Below are positions 1 to 8,194 of a stretch of 50,169 nucleotides of DNA, in pieces (positions within the stretch are counted from its first letter, which is position 1; each line of letters opens with the position of its first letter). The position numbers and the translations under genes were made by a program. This DNA is from Sphingopyxis sp. (GTDB lineage Bacteria; Pseudomonadota; Alphaproteobacteria; Sphingomonadales; Sphingomonadaceae). The stretch spans positions 1 through 50,169 of the forward strand of contig NZ_JAIBES010000106.1 of NCBI RefSeq assembly GCF_019459305.1. Direction: 5' to 3'. The notes below the pieces were generated by a model, which worked only from the letters and a program-made list of their open reading frames with translations, ran no database searches and was not told where the DNA came from.

Positions 1-532
1 CCCCAAAACCCGTGGTGGGCGGCGCCCCCCCCAACCCCCCGGCGCCGGTTTGGGGGCCCCAGTTTGGGGGGCCGGCCGCACCTGGAAAGCCCTTCATCAT
101 CTCTTCCCGCGTCTGCCGAAGCAGTCGCTGTCCAAGCGATGGTCTGCATTTCCTGTACCTGATCGGGTCCGCATCAACTCGTGGGAATCGCTACGTTCCG
201 TGACCAGGCTATCGGTCGATTTCATCGTAAGTCCGGCCCGTTCTCTTCTGGCTAGTCTTGCAACTACCCTTGATGTCCCGGCGGTCTTTCGTCTCTCTCG
301 TCCGATGATTTGAAGCTGACATGAAGCTTTCCGGGCGCCAACAGAAAAACGTTCAAATGCCGTGTCCGAACGTCGGTCTCTGTGGATAAGTCCGGCATTA
401 GCAACAAGCGGATTCGGCGCAGCATTTTTGTAACAAGGCTGCAGCATTTTCGGATTCGGATTTGCCGCTCCATCGGTGGCCGGTCGTCCGCCGACTCGTA
501 AGGGCGAGTCGCCAATCCGATTCGCTTGGGGA
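1..532. other. Non-coding window edge with G/C homopolymer runs
   Basis: No convincing gene is seen here. The first ~85 bases consist of runs of C and G broken by GGCGCC and TTTGGGGG blocks, unlike the rest of the window, and look like a contig end or a low-quality assembly edge. The short open frames on both strands have no recognisable motif and no ribosome binding site. A perfect DnaA-box 9-mer (TGTGGATAA) lies at 381-389, but alone it does not indicate an origin. The part next to nadA holds that gene's 3' flank. Confidence 0.5.
492..511 (-). terminator. Weak stem-loop downstream of nadA
   Basis: A perfect 7-bp stem (CGACTCG / CGAGTCG, loop TAAGGG) lies 22 bp beyond the nadA stop codon. 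There is no T-run, so it may only stabilise a 3' end or assist Rho-dependent termination. Confidence 0.25.
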
Positions 533-1522
533 CTAAGCCCGCCCCAAATCACCTTTGCCGATCGTTCCCGACGCCATCTCGAGCATCCGGTCGAGGCTCT
601 TGCGTGCTGCCAGCCGCAGGCCTTCCTCCATCTCGATCTGCGGCTTCAGGTCGCGCAGCGCGAGGTAGAGCTTTTCCATCGTGTTGAGCGCCATGTACGG
701 GCAGATGTTGCAGTTGCAGTTGCCGTCCGCCCCTGGCGCCCCAATGAAGGTCTTTTCGGGGATAGCCAGTTCCATCTGGTGAATGATGTGCGGTTCGGTC
801 GCGACGATCAACGTGTCGCCGGGGAAGGTCTTGGCGAATTGCAGGATGCCGCTGGTCGATCCGACATAATCGGCGTGGTCGACGATGTGTGGTGGGCATT
901 CGGGATGCGCGGCAACCGGCGCGCCGGGGTGCTGCGCCTTCAGCTTGATGAGCTCGGTTTCGCTGAACGCTTCATGGACGATGCACACGCCGGGCCAGAG
1001 CAGCATCTCGCGCCCGAACTTGCGGTTGAGATAGCCACCGAGATGCCGATCGGGGCCGAAGATGATCGGCTGGTTTTCGGGAATCTGGCTGATGATCGTC
1101 TCGGCGCTCGACGAGGTGACGATGACGTCGCTCAATGCCTTCACCGCCGCCGAGCAGTTGATGTAGGTCAGCGCGATATGATCGGGATGCTTCTCGCGAA
1201 AGCGCTTGAACTGTTCGGGCGGGCAGCTGTCTTCCAGACTGCACCCCGCGTCCATGTCGGGCAGGATCACAATCTTTTCCGGACTCAGGATTTTTGCAGT
1301 CTCGGCCATGAACTTCACGCCGCAGAAAGCAATGACATCGGCGTCGGTGTCCGCCGCCTTGCGCGACAACTCAAGCGAATCGCCGACAAAATCAGCGAGA
1401 TCCTGAATCTCGGGCTTTTGGTAATAATGCGCCAAAATCACCGCGTTGCGGTCTTTGCGGAGGCGCTCGATTTCAGCGCGCAGGTCGAGACCCGAGAGAT
1501 TCTCGCGAATGGGAGCAGTCAT
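533..1522 (-). CDS. nadA: Quinolinate synthase A
   Basis: This 329-residue protein is the NadA-type quinolinate synthase, which condenses iminoaspartate with dihydroxyacetone phosphate to quinolinate in de novo NAD synthesis. It acts in the cytosol and carries an oxygen-sensitive [4Fe-4S] cluster. The expected cysteines are present: C123 (YINCSA), C209 (HPECPP) and a CxCxxC patch at 269-274 (GNCNCNICP). Other NadA landmarks are AHYYQKPEIQDLAD near the N-terminus, VTSSSA and GPDRHLGGY. Length is normal. The start ATG gives the usual short leader before the first conserved block. It is last in a minus-strand run, 72 bp after the 7-TM gene. The usual partners nadB and nadC are not in the window. 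Confidence 0.97.
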   Translation of the reverse strand: MTAPIRENLSGLDLRAEIERLRKDRNAVILAHYYQKPEIQDLADFVGDSLELSRKAADTDADVIAFCGVKFMAETAKILSPEKIVILPDMDAGCSLEDSCPPEQFKRFREKHPDHIALTYINCSAAVKALSDVIVTSSSAETIISQIPENQPIIFGPDRHLGGYLNRKFGREMLLWPGVCIVHEAFSETELIKLKAQHPGAPVAAHPECPPHIVDHADYVGSTSGILQFAKTFPGDTLIVATEPHIIHQMELAIPEKTFIGAPGADGNCNCNICPYMALNTMEKLYLALRDLKPQIEMEEGLRLAARKSLDRMLEMASGTIGKGDLGRA

Positions 1523-1594
1523 CGCATTTCCTTATCTGGCTTTTGCCTTGCCGGTCCCCCTACACCGCCCCCCCCGGCAGAGCAATTCGCCGCA

Positions 1595-2305
1595 TCAACT
1601 GGCGAGGCGCGTCGCAAGAGCAATGACGGGAGGCGCCATCGACAGCAGCGATATGGCGACGCGCGTCGCGATGACAATGGCAGCGACGGCCCATGTCGCA
1701 GGATGCACGGCGCCGCGGCTGCGCCGGTCATAGCTCGCGATAATCACAACCACCGCCAGCTGGCAGAGCGCCACCGCAGGCTCGGCCCATGGTCCCATCA
1801 GCGGGATCGGAAGTAAGCGCCCCAACGCAGGTTCGAGGATAATAATAGTCGCGCCGATCATCAACCGCCTGTGCCAGTCGGTCGCGCGGCGCCGCCGGAT
1901 CGCCCACGCGACCAACCCGCCGAAAACAAGCGACTCGGTGACCGTCAGCGCCAGGAAATAAGGCGGGGAGAAGAATGGCGGAAAACGGTTCAGCATCAAC
2001 GACGCAACGCCGGTAAAAATGCCAAGGCAGGTGATGAACAGCGCAAGCAGCCCGCCAATGCGGCCGAGCTGGCGATGCCGGGCGAAATTGCCCTGCGAAG
2101 CGAGCGTCGGCTGCACAATCAGCAGGCCGAGCCACGCAAGCATCAGCACGCCGTGCAGATGCACCCAGAACGGCGCCGCGACGGGATCGACAAAACCGCG
2201 CAGCGCAAACTGCAGGAAGCCAAAAACGATGAACAGCGCCAGGCCGATCGCCATGCGCTGCCAGAAAACTTCGGGGCGCATCGCCCCCTCGCGCGTCGTT
2301 GCCAT
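1595..2305 (-). CDS. Seven-TM integral membrane protein, unknown function
   Basis: The product is a 236-residue, very hydrophobic protein with about seven predicted membrane segments, roughly at residues 18-36, 46-66, 82-102, 115-136, 147-165, 178-194 and 203-222. Conserved-looking polar features are HLHG at the start of TM2 and an RHRQLGR loop between TM2 and TM3, with a second WHRR loop before TM5. Paired His/Arg residues at helix ends might bind haem or lipid, but nothing identifies a family. The ATG at 2305 is preceded by a G-rich stretch. A second ATG eight codons in is possible. It lies 66 bp after the DUF4230 gene and 72 bp before nadA on the same strand, so co-transcription is plausible. 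Confidence 0.8.
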   Translation of the reverse strand: MATTREGAMRPEVFWQRMAIGLALFIVFGFLQFALRGFVDPVAAPFWVHLHGVLMLAWLGLLIVQPTLASQGNFARHRQLGRIGGLLALFITCLGIFTGVASLMLNRFPPFFSPPYFLALTVTESLVFGGLVAWAIRRRRATDWHRRLMIGATIIILEPALGRLLPIPLMGPWAEPAVALCQLAVVVIIASYDRRSRGAVHPATWAVAAIVIATRVAISLLSMAPPVIALATRLAS

Positions 2306-2371
2306 ACCATACCCCCCAGCCGGCTGGAATCGGGTCGAGACTAGCGCAGGACGGCGGCGCGCGAAAGCCTG

Positions 2372-3019
2372 CTAGTCGGCAGGTGTATTGGCGAAGCGCG
2401 CGGTCACCTTCGCATCGATCCCGGCGGCCTTGAGCGGCATCGCGAAACTCTGCTCGATCGCCGCTCGCGCTGCGCCTTGCGCCAGCCGCATCGGGGTGGT
2501 CCCCTTGGCCTGCCTGATCAGCTCATCCTGCGCCGCCTTGCGGTTGGCGGCGTCGAGCGAGGCTTCGGCGTCGGTCAAGGCCAACAGGATCGTCCCGTCG
2601 CGAAACTCGCTGATCGCGTTGAGGTCGATTTCAGGTCCAGCAAGCCGCAGCGGCGGCAGGGTGACGGTCAGCGCGCCCGTCGCTGCATCCCAGTCAAGGT
2701 CCGACTGCTTGAGTTTGCCCAGATCGACCTCATACCGCACTGTTCCGGGCATGATCAGCGTCTTCTTCGCGCTCAGCCCCATCCGGCTCTCGGTCGATGT
2801 CACCACCGCGACGTAGCGCGCGGTGAACGGCACCAGGACATTTTGTTCCTGCAATCCTTGCAGGCTCGCCGCGACAACGGTTTCGGGGTCATAGCCCTTT
2901 TGCCAGTCGCGCCATGCCGACACCGCCCACCAGACGGCGAGCAGCAGCATCGCCGTGGCGGCGAGCAGGATCAGGCGCCCGGCAAGGCGCGGCGGGGGTG
3001 CGGAGAGATTCGTGGTCAT
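2372..3019 (-). CDS. DUF4230-type membrane-anchored protein
   Basis: This 215-residue protein has one N-terminal membrane anchor (about residues 14-32) followed by a soluble domain that would face the periplasm. The pattern of the soluble part (LQEQNVLVPFTARYVAVVTS, KKTLIMPGTVRYEVDL, then LPPLRLAGPEIDL) matches DUF4230 as I know it: an alpha/beta domain of unknown function in envelope proteins. Its ATG overlaps the stop of the preceding gene by 4 bases (ATGA), so the two are probably translationally coupled. The family assignment is by eye. Confidence 0.75.
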   Translation of the reverse strand: MTTNLSAPPPRLAGRLILLAATAMLLLAVWWAVSAWRDWQKGYDPETVVAASLQGLQEQNVLVPFTARYVAVVTSTESRMGLSAKKTLIMPGTVRYEVDLGKLKQSDLDWDAATGALTVTLPPLRLAGPEIDLNAISEFRDGTILLALTDAEASLDAANRKAAQDELIRQAKGTTPMRLAQGAARAAIEQSFAMPLKAAGIDAKVTARFANTPAD

Positions 3020-3729
3020 GGCACTGTATAGCTCGAACAGTCGGGCGCAGGTCGATCCATTTCATAACGACCCGTCGCCCCATTGTATCGCAGCACGCGT
3101 TCGTAGCTGCACTCGGGGTCTTTCCAATCGGCGAGATCGCTGGCTTTCAGATTCTGCCGGCTAATGTCCTCACTCCGCCGCGATGTCCGCGGAAAGGCGG
3201 TGGCAAAGCTGCGATAGGTCAAGATCGGCAATTCGCTGCCATCATCGGGGCCAGGTTTCAGCACCGCCTTATACTCATATTCGTCGTGGCAGGCGTCGAG
3301 CCTGTCTTTTGCATCCTGCTCGGAAAAACAGGCGCGGATCATCAGCGCGCTATCCCAGTCGACAGCGAGTATCGCGCGCCGTTCGCCGAGCATCCCGACC
3401 AGCATCTCCAGCCCTTGTTGGCCATCGCCTTCATCGCCGCTGCGCACCAAAACGACATGCTGCCACAGCCGTAAACCCTGCGGCTCGTCCGCAAAGACCG
3501 GGAGCGTCAGCGGGGTTTTATCGGTATCGCCCGACCCCGGAAAAGAGAAGAGCAGATGGGCCGGTCCCTCGCCTGCATCAACATTGTCCGACAGTTCAAA
3601 GCATATCTGGCCATCGGGCAGGCACTGCTGGCCGCCTTCGTGGGCGGTGAGGTCAAGAATGCGCGAATTGGCGGCGGGCGCGGTGTCGGCGGCGGGCTGC
3701 GCGGCGGCGAGCAGCATCGTCAAAAGCAT
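3016..3729 (-). CDS. Exported hypothetical protein
   Basis: This 237-residue protein starts at the ATG one base after the stop of the upstream metallo-hydrolase gene. That start gives a short export signal (MLLTMLLAAAQPAAD), whereas the longer reading adds eight residues that overlap the upstream gene. The rest is soluble, acidic and contains six cysteines in the mature part (QQCLPDGQICF, RACFSEQD, DACHDEY, PECSYER, APDCSSY), which suggests disulfides in the periplasm. I do not recognise the family. It sits tightly between the MBL-fold gene and the DUF4230 gene, so the three are one transcription unit. Confidence 0.75.
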   Translation of the reverse strand: MLLTMLLAAAQPAADTAPAANSRILDLTAHEGGQQCLPDGQICFELSDNVDAGEGPAHLLFSFPGSGDTDKTPLTLPVFADEPQGLRLWQHVVLVRSGDEGDGQQGLEMLVGMLGERRAILAVDWDSALMIRACFSEQDAKDRLDACHDEYEYKAVLKPGPDDGSELPILTYRSFATAFPRTSRRSEDISRQNLKASDLADWKDPECSYERVLRYNGATGRYEMDRPAPDCSSYTVP

Positions 3730-3730
3730 G

Positions 3731-4648
3731 TCAGGCGAGTTCCCATTCGTCATTACGTTCGCGCACCACCCCGCGCGCGCGCAGGTCGAACAGGTGCGCC
3801 AGCACCGAGCGCCCGGCGGCGCCGGTCAGCCGCGGGTCTAGCCCCTTGTACATATGCGCGACCATGACCGGTATGACCCGGGTTCCCTTTTCCAGCTCGC
3901 GCAATATTTGCCGTTCGCGCTGCTTGCGATGCCCCAGCATTCCGCGGACGAGCTGCCGCGGCTTTGTCACCGCGGGGCCGTGCGCCGGATAATAAATGCG
4001 GTCCTCGCGCGCATACAGTTTCGACAGACTGGCCATATAGGCTGCCATATCGCCGTCGGGCGGGCTCACCACGCTGGTCGACCACGCCATGACATGATCG
4101 CCGGTGAACAGCGCGCCGCTTTCGATCAGGCCATAGCAAAGATGGTTCGACGTATGCCCGGGCGTCGCGACCGCCTCGATCGTCCAGCCATCGCCCGACA
4201 GGCGTTCGCCGTCGGTCAGCACCCGGTCGGGCGCATAATCGGGATCGAATGCCGAATCGGCGCGCGGCCCGTCATCCTTCAATGCCAGCGGCGCACAGCC
4301 GATGATCGGGGCGCCGGTCGCGGCTCTCAGCGGCGCCGCGGCGGGGCTGTGATCACGGTGGGTGTGCGTACACAGGATCGCGGCAACGCGCTGCCCCGCG
4401 ACGGCGCGCAGGATCGCATCGACATGCCCCTGCCCATTGGCATCGGGCGGATCGCCAATGCTCATGCCGCTCCCGGTCGGGCCGGGGTCGATCACCGCAA
4501 CATCGCTGCCCGCACCGACAATCCATGTCTGGGTACCGGTGAAGGTATAGGGCGACGGGTTCGGCGCCAGCACACGCCGCACAAGCCGCTCATGCTGCTC
4601 GCAATCGCCGGCGCGGATGCTGTCGGGCCAGGGCTTGTCTTCGCTCAT
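3731..4648 (-). CDS. MBL-fold metallo-hydrolase (LACTB2-like)
   Basis: The 305-residue protein has the metallo-beta-lactamase fold, with the metal-binding signature HTHRDHS, a downstream ATPGHTSNH histidine, FTGDHVM (bridging Asp) and a late PAHGPA histidine. Together these make a complete two-metal site. The C-terminal region (RKQRERQIL, then a winged-helix-like segment ending in RARGVVRE) matches the LACTB2 type of MBL proteins, which include nucleases and thioester hydrolases, so the substrate is unknown. It is cytosolic, with no signal peptide. The start is taken as ATG at 4648 (MSEDKP); an ATG three codons earlier (4657) cannot be excluded because neither has a clear Shine-Dalgarno. It is first in a five-gene minus-strand run ending at nadA. 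Confidence 0.85.
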   Translation of the reverse strand: MSEDKPWPDSIRAGDCEQHERLVRRVLAPNPSPYTFTGTQTWIVGAGSDVAVIDPGPTGSGMSIGDPPDANGQGHVDAILRAVAGQRVAAILCTHTHRDHSPAAAPLRAATGAPIIGCAPLALKDDGPRADSAFDPDYAPDRVLTDGERLSGDGWTIEAVATPGHTSNHLCYGLIESGALFTGDHVMAWSTSVVSPPDGDMAAYMASLSKLYAREDRIYYPAHGPAVTKPRQLVRGMLGHRKQRERQILRELEKGTRVIPVMVAHMYKGLDPRLTGAAGRSVLAHLFDLRARGVVRERNDEWELA

Positions 4649-4732
4649 GAGTATCATGTGGCATTGCGGGGGGCGGAACGAAAGGGGTGGCGGCGATCAT
4701 TTGGCGATAGTGGCGGGTTTGCGGTCTTAAGC

Positions 4733-4757
4733 GATCCTCCCCCAACGGGGGAGGATC
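4733..4757. repeat. Perfect palindrome, 11-bp stem
   Basis: GATCCTCCCCC and its exact complement are separated by AAC. It lies between the terminator of the blaI-blaR1 unit and the MBL-fold gene. Its CCTCCCC core resembles the ends of the longer intergenic repeats at 37.7 and 42.6 kb, so it may be a reduced copy of that family. Confidence 0.6.
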
Positions 4758-4783
4758 GGCAGAATCCGCTTTCCACCCACGCG

Positions 4784-4811
4784 AAAAAGGGAGCGGTCGC
4801 CCGCTCCCTTT
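4784..4811 (-). terminator. Rho-independent terminator of the blaI-blaR1 unit
   Basis: An 11-bp perfect stem (AAAGGGAGCGG / CCGCTCCCTTT) with a 4-base loop sits 60 bp beyond the BlaR1 stop. Read on the minus strand, the stem runs into five consecutive T residues, the classic intrinsic terminator form. Confidence 0.7.
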
Positions 4812-4870
4812 CCCCGCCCCTGCCGCCAGCCCCACCGGGGAGCAAAGGCTGGCGCCGAAGCTGGTCGGGC

Positions 4871-6544
4871 CTAGTGGTCCGATTTCTCGATGGCGGTGAT
4901 CGCCTTGTCCAGATCGGCGGCGACCTTGGCGCGCATGTCGTCGGACAGGCCGCGCGCGCGTTCGCCCTCGGCAAAGGCCGCGCGCGCTTTTTTGAGCGCC
5001 GACAACCGCGCAGCCTTTCCTTCGGCGCTGTCGCTGCACGCAAACATATGGACGCGGGTGCGCTTGTTGCCGTCGCTCTCGTCGCGGTTGACGATCGGCG
5101 CCGCCTTTTTGCTGTCACCGCACTTGCCGAGCACCATCGTCTGGCCATGGACCGACGACCATGTGCCGTGGGGCAGGGGCGGCATAGGGGGCATCGGCGG
5201 CATAGGTGCCAGCACGGTGCGCAGGCGTTCCTTGCGTTTCGCTTCCAGCTTGTCGGCGATCGAGTCGGCCTGCTGGCCAGTGACACCCTGTTCCTTCAGC
5301 GTCGCGAGCACATCGTCGCGCGACAGGCTGCCCGGCATGCGGACGTCGATGCGGCGCAGCTTGTCCTTGCCGTCGGCGGGAGCGAACATCACCGTCGGCG
5401 CCTTGCCCGCATCGTCGCCATCGCGGCGGATAACGATGCGATGCACTTCGCGTTTCTTGCCATCCTTGCCGGTCGTGACGTCCGCGCTGTGATCGGTGAA
5501 GACCATCACTCCGGGGGCGTCAGGCGCATCGGGCGCGTCGGCGGGCAGCGGCGGCTCGGGCGGCAACGGCGGTGCTGGCGGTTCAGCCAAATCAACCGTC
5601 TGCGCCGTCGCGGTCACAACACCCGCCGGCACCAGCGTCGCCGTCGCCGCCAGCACTGCCAGCGTCGCGCCGCCGATCAGCAACCGGCCCGCCAGCCCGC
5701 GCTGTTTCGAAATATCCCTCCGCATCAACATCGTCAGCCTCTCCTGCAAATTATCGTGAACCGCCATCGGCGCCGCCAACGACAACCGCGAACCGACGGC
5801 GGCCTTGGCGATCGCGGTTGCGTAGCGCGCGGTCCGCTCGCCGCGCATGTCCGCGTCGGCCATCGTCAGCACGCGCGCATCGCACGCAGCCTCCTGATCG
5901 AAGCGAAAGGCGCGGATCGCGCGCCAGGCAAAGGGGTTGAACCATTGCGACGCCAGCAGCACGAGCGCCGCGGCATTTGCCCACAGATCGCCATGACGGT
6001 GGTGCGCCAGTTCGTGATCGACCGCGAGCGCGCGTTCTTCGGCGGCAAAGCGTGCAAAGAAGTCCTGCGGCACGGCGACGATGCGGTGCCACAGACCAAA
6101 GGCGACCGGACCATCAACCGCATCGGTCATCACCAGCCGGATCGTCCCGATCGGCTCGAGCTCGACCGCCTCGGCCAGCACTGCGGTGCGGAAGCGGCGA
6201 TGCGACAGCAGCGCCATCACGAGCACCACCGCCATGCCCATCGCCCATATGACGAAGACATAAGGCGCGGCATCGGTAAACGACCACGCGGGCGTGGCCG
6301 GAACCGTCATCGGCGTGTCGACCGCGACCAGCATGACGTCGACGCTATCGGACGCAGCAACCGGATCCGCCAACGGCAGCGGCGGTAACACCAGCCGCAG
6401 TGCCGGGATCAGCCACAAGCTATACGTCAGCCGCGGCCCGAAATGGCGCGCAAAGGGTTTGCGGACCAGCAGTACCGCGAGGACGAGCAGCGCAGTGGTG
6501 AGCATTGTATCGCCCCACACCTGCATCCATGTCGCGGCGCTCAT
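4871..6544 (-). CDS. BlaR1-family M56 metallopeptidase
   Basis: This 557-residue inner-membrane protein carries the M56 zinc-protease signature HELAHH (H177, E178, H181) with a downstream glutamate in DQEAACD (E218) as likely third ligand. Membrane segments lie at about 14-27, 40-58, 94-114 and 191-206, with another at about 280-305. Instead of the penicillin-binding sensor of classical BlaR1, the C-terminal half has a proline-rich linker (about 320-345) and a charged alpha-helical domain with two cysteines. Family knowledge: on sensing a signal, BlaR1 triggers cleavage of the partner BlaI repressor. Its ATG overlaps the blaI stop (ATGA). The trigger is unknown and no beta-lactamase is in the window. 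Confidence 0.9.
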   Translation of the reverse strand: MSAATWMQVWGDTMLTTALLVLAVLLVRKPFARHFGPRLTYSLWLIPALRLVLPPLPLADPVAASDSVDVMLVAVDTPMTVPATPAWSFTDAAPYVFVIWAMGMAVVLVMALLSHRRFRTAVLAEAVELEPIGTIRLVMTDAVDGPVAFGLWHRIVAVPQDFFARFAAEERALAVDHELAHHRHGDLWANAAALVLLASQWFNPFAWRAIRAFRFDQEAACDARVLTMADADMRGERTARYATAIAKAAVGSRLSLAAPMAVHDNLQERLTMLMRRDISKQRGLAGRLLIGGATLAVLAATATLVPAGVVTATAQTVDLAEPPAPPLPPEPPLPADAPDAPDAPGVMVFTDHSADVTTGKDGKKREVHRIVIRRDGDDAGKAPTVMFAPADGKDKLRRIDVRMPGSLSRDDVLATLKEQGVTGQQADSIADKLEAKRKERLRTVLAPMPPMPPMPPLPHGTWSSVHGQTMVLGKCGDSKKAAPIVNRDESDGNKRTRVHMFACSDSAEGKAARLSALKKARAAFAEGERARGLSDDMRAKVAADLDKAITAIEKSDH

Positions 6545-6909
6545 GACTTGAGCCTCCGCAGCAGCGCTTCGATCTCGGCAATATCGGTGTCGCTCAGCGC
6601 CTCGCGATCGGCAAGATGCGCGATCAGCGGGCTGACGCGGCCACCGAACAGGCGGTCGACGAACCGCTGCGATTCTTCGCCAACGGCGTCGGCGCGTTCG
6701 ATCGCGGGGCTATAAAGGTAGCGGCGGCCGTCGGCCTCGGCGGTCACCGCGCCTTTCTGGACCAGCCGCGCCAGCAACGTTTTGACCGTCGCCTGCGTCC
6801 AGCCGTTCGCCTTGCCGATGCGAGTGGTCAGGTCGGCCGCGGTCTGCGGCGCGTCGTCCCATAGGGCCGACAGCACCTGCATCTCCGACTCACTTGCTCT
6901 TTCTGCCAT
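6541..6909 (-). CDS. BlaI/MecI/CopY-family transcriptional repressor
   Basis: This 122-residue winged-helix repressor matches the BlaI family: SEMQVLSALWDDAPQTAADL, then KANGWTQATVKTLLARLVQKGAV as the recognition helix and wing, then RRYLYSPAI. The start at 6909 is fixed by a GGGAGGGG Shine-Dalgarno about six bases upstream; a start seven codons earlier would include that site. Family members bind as dimers to TACA-N2-TGTA-type sites and are inactivated by cleavage after BlaR1 signalling. Such a site lies 38 bp upstream, so the pair is almost certainly autoregulated. Confidence 0.95.
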   Translation of the reverse strand: MAERASESEMQVLSALWDDAPQTAADLTTRIGKANGWTQATVKTLLARLVQKGAVTAEADGRRYLYSPAIERADAVGEESQRFVDRLFGGRVSPLIAHLADREALSDTDIAEIEALLRRLKS

Positions 6910-6935
6910 CAGAACCCCTCCCATTGGCACCGCTC

Positions 6936-6964
6936 ATCTGCGATGCGACTACAGATGTAGTCAA
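6936..6964 (-). promoter_or_regulatory. blaI-blaR1 promoter with BlaI operator
   Basis: On the minus strand, TTGACT (6964-6959) and GCAGAT (6941-6936) are separated by 17 bases. A perfect 16-bp palindrome (6947-6962, GACTACA-GA-TGTAGTC) overlaps the -35 and spacer. TACA-N2-TGTA is the core recognised by BlaI, MecI and CopY repressors. Confidence 0.75.
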
Positions 6965-7293
6965 GGGACTGAATGGTCGATGAACAAAGCTGAACGGCGC
7001 ATTGTCGGAATTTTTTACAAGCTCTGGCGGCGGTAAGGAATCGCTAACCACCGTCGCCCGCGCTTATCCGTCGCCGCGCCAAATTGGCACGGCAATTGAA
7101 TAGTATCAGATGTTCCCGAGTGTTCCGCTCAATTGGAGCGGTGGGGGGCATCGGTCTGGTCCCTGATGCCTCCTGCCCCCACCGGGAAATCCCCACTTGC
7201 CCCCGACGCAGACGGGGGGCGGAGCGGCCGAAAGGCCCCGCCCCCCGGACGCTTACCCACTCGCTAAATTACCGCATATAATGAAGGCGGGGA
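6965..7293. other. Intergenic region with a large GC hairpin
   Basis: No gene is supported here. A strong hairpin lies at 7214-7246: an outer 9-bp stem (GGGGGGCGG / CCGCCCCCC), an AGC bulge, and an inner GGCC-GAAA-GGCC whose GAAA tetraloop forms on the plus strand. It follows the L,D-transpeptidase gene by about 50 bp and may end its transcript, although no T-run is present. A sigma-54-like string at 7085-7100 (TGGCAC-N5-TTGAA) lacks the expected -12 GC. Confidence 0.45.
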
Positions 7294-8025
7294 TCAGTCC
7301 GCGGTAGTGGGAAAGGTTCCACTGTTCGCCCCGGCGCGGCGGATATTGTCGGCGACCGGTGGCAGCTGGAACGGCGCCGGCATCGGCGGCAGTTCGGTCA
7401 GGCGGTCCGCAAAGATCAGGCGCCCCGGCCCCAGCTTATAGAGAATCATCGGCAGCAAATCTTCGCCGAACACAAAACAGCCTTCGCTACGGCCCAGCTT
7501 GCCCTGCGTCGCGATCAGCGACGGATCGGCATACCAGGCGCCATGCACGACGATGGCACGCACATCGGCATTATTGTTGTCGGGCTCCAGCCCCGCAAGC
7601 CGCATCGACGATCCGTTCGCGCCCCAGTAATAATCGCTGGTGCGATAGGCACCGCGCGACGTCGCGAGACTTCCGACGCGGTTCGAGAAGTTTTTCAGCC
7701 ACCCGTCATGCTGCGGATCCGATCCACGGCCGTGCGTCACCGGGAACATCTCGACCTTGCCCGCGACCATATCGACCAGCGCGAAACGCGGACGCGATGA
7801 CGGCAGGCCGAAATCGACAATTCCGACGCGGTCAGTCTGCGGAATAAAGCGGCTTTGCATCGCGATCTGTTTGCGGGCGACCGCAAGATAGTCGACCGGC
7901 GGCGCGGTCGTTGTCATTGGCTGCCGAATCCAGTCCGGCATCTGCGCGCGCGCTGGCGCTGCAGCCATGGCGCCTGCCCCGGCCAGTCCGGCCAGCATCG
8001 CCCTGCGATCGATCAATTTACTCAC
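7294..8025 (-). CDS. Exported L,D-transpeptidase-like protein (YkuD_2 type)
   Basis: This 243-residue protein begins with a twin-arginine-like or Sec signal (DRRAMLAGLAGAGAM, cleavage near APARA). The mature part resembles the murein L,D-transpeptidase catalytic family: FALVDMVAGKVEMFPVTHGRGSD, then AIVVHGAWYAD (H161) and LGRSEGCFVF (C183), the His and Cys expected of the catalytic site. It would act in the periplasm on peptidoglycan cross-links or on bonds between peptidoglycan and proteins. It is a lone gene, divergent from arsC. Whether it makes or breaks bonds cannot be told from the sequence. Confidence 0.85.
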   Translation of the reverse strand: MSKLIDRRAMLAGLAGAGAMAAAPARAQMPDWIRQPMTTTAPPVDYLAVARKQIAMQSRFIPQTDRVGIVDFGLPSSRPRFALVDMVAGKVEMFPVTHGRGSDPQHDGWLKNFSNRVGSLATSRGAYRTSDYYWGANGSSMRLAGLEPDNNNADVRAIVVHGAWYADPSLIATQGKLGRSEGCFVFGEDLLPMILYKLGPGRLIFADRLTELPPMPAPFQLPPVADNIRRAGANSGTFPTTAD

Positions 8026-8194
8026 GTGCTACCCTACCCCGCATTGGCCGCCTTTGGCGATCCTTCGACATTGCATAAGTCGTGCGTTCGCTGTGAAAGG
8101 CAAGCAGTTGGTTCCCTGTCATGCGGGCAAATGTGCCATATATGCTATGAATAGCGGGTTTACGGTCCCGTAAGCGGTGATTAGGACACTGCGC

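Noticed and set aside
381..389. Perfect DnaA box as evidence of a replication origin
   Set aside because: A single 9-mer without clustered boxes, an A/T-rich unwinding stretch or neighbouring dnaA is not enough. recF nearby is not decisive either.
3854..6388. Long open frame (844 codons) on the plus strand opposite the MBL-fold and BlaR1 genes
   Set aside because: It is the shadow of high-GC codon use. It is rich in R, H and G, has no domain or ribosome site, and spans two well-supported genes and their terminator on the other strand.
7085..7100. Second sigma-54-like promoter (TGGCAC-N5-TTGAA) driving a small RNA ended by the 7214-7246 hairpin
   Set aside because: The -12 element has GA instead of the nearly invariant GC, no T-run follows the hairpin, and no conserved product is visible.
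6982..7130. LexA/SOS boxes (GTTC-N-GTTC) near blaI
   Set aside because: The two matches found have six bases between the GTTC halves, whereas the alphaproteobacterial box needs seven, and no SOS gene is adjacent.
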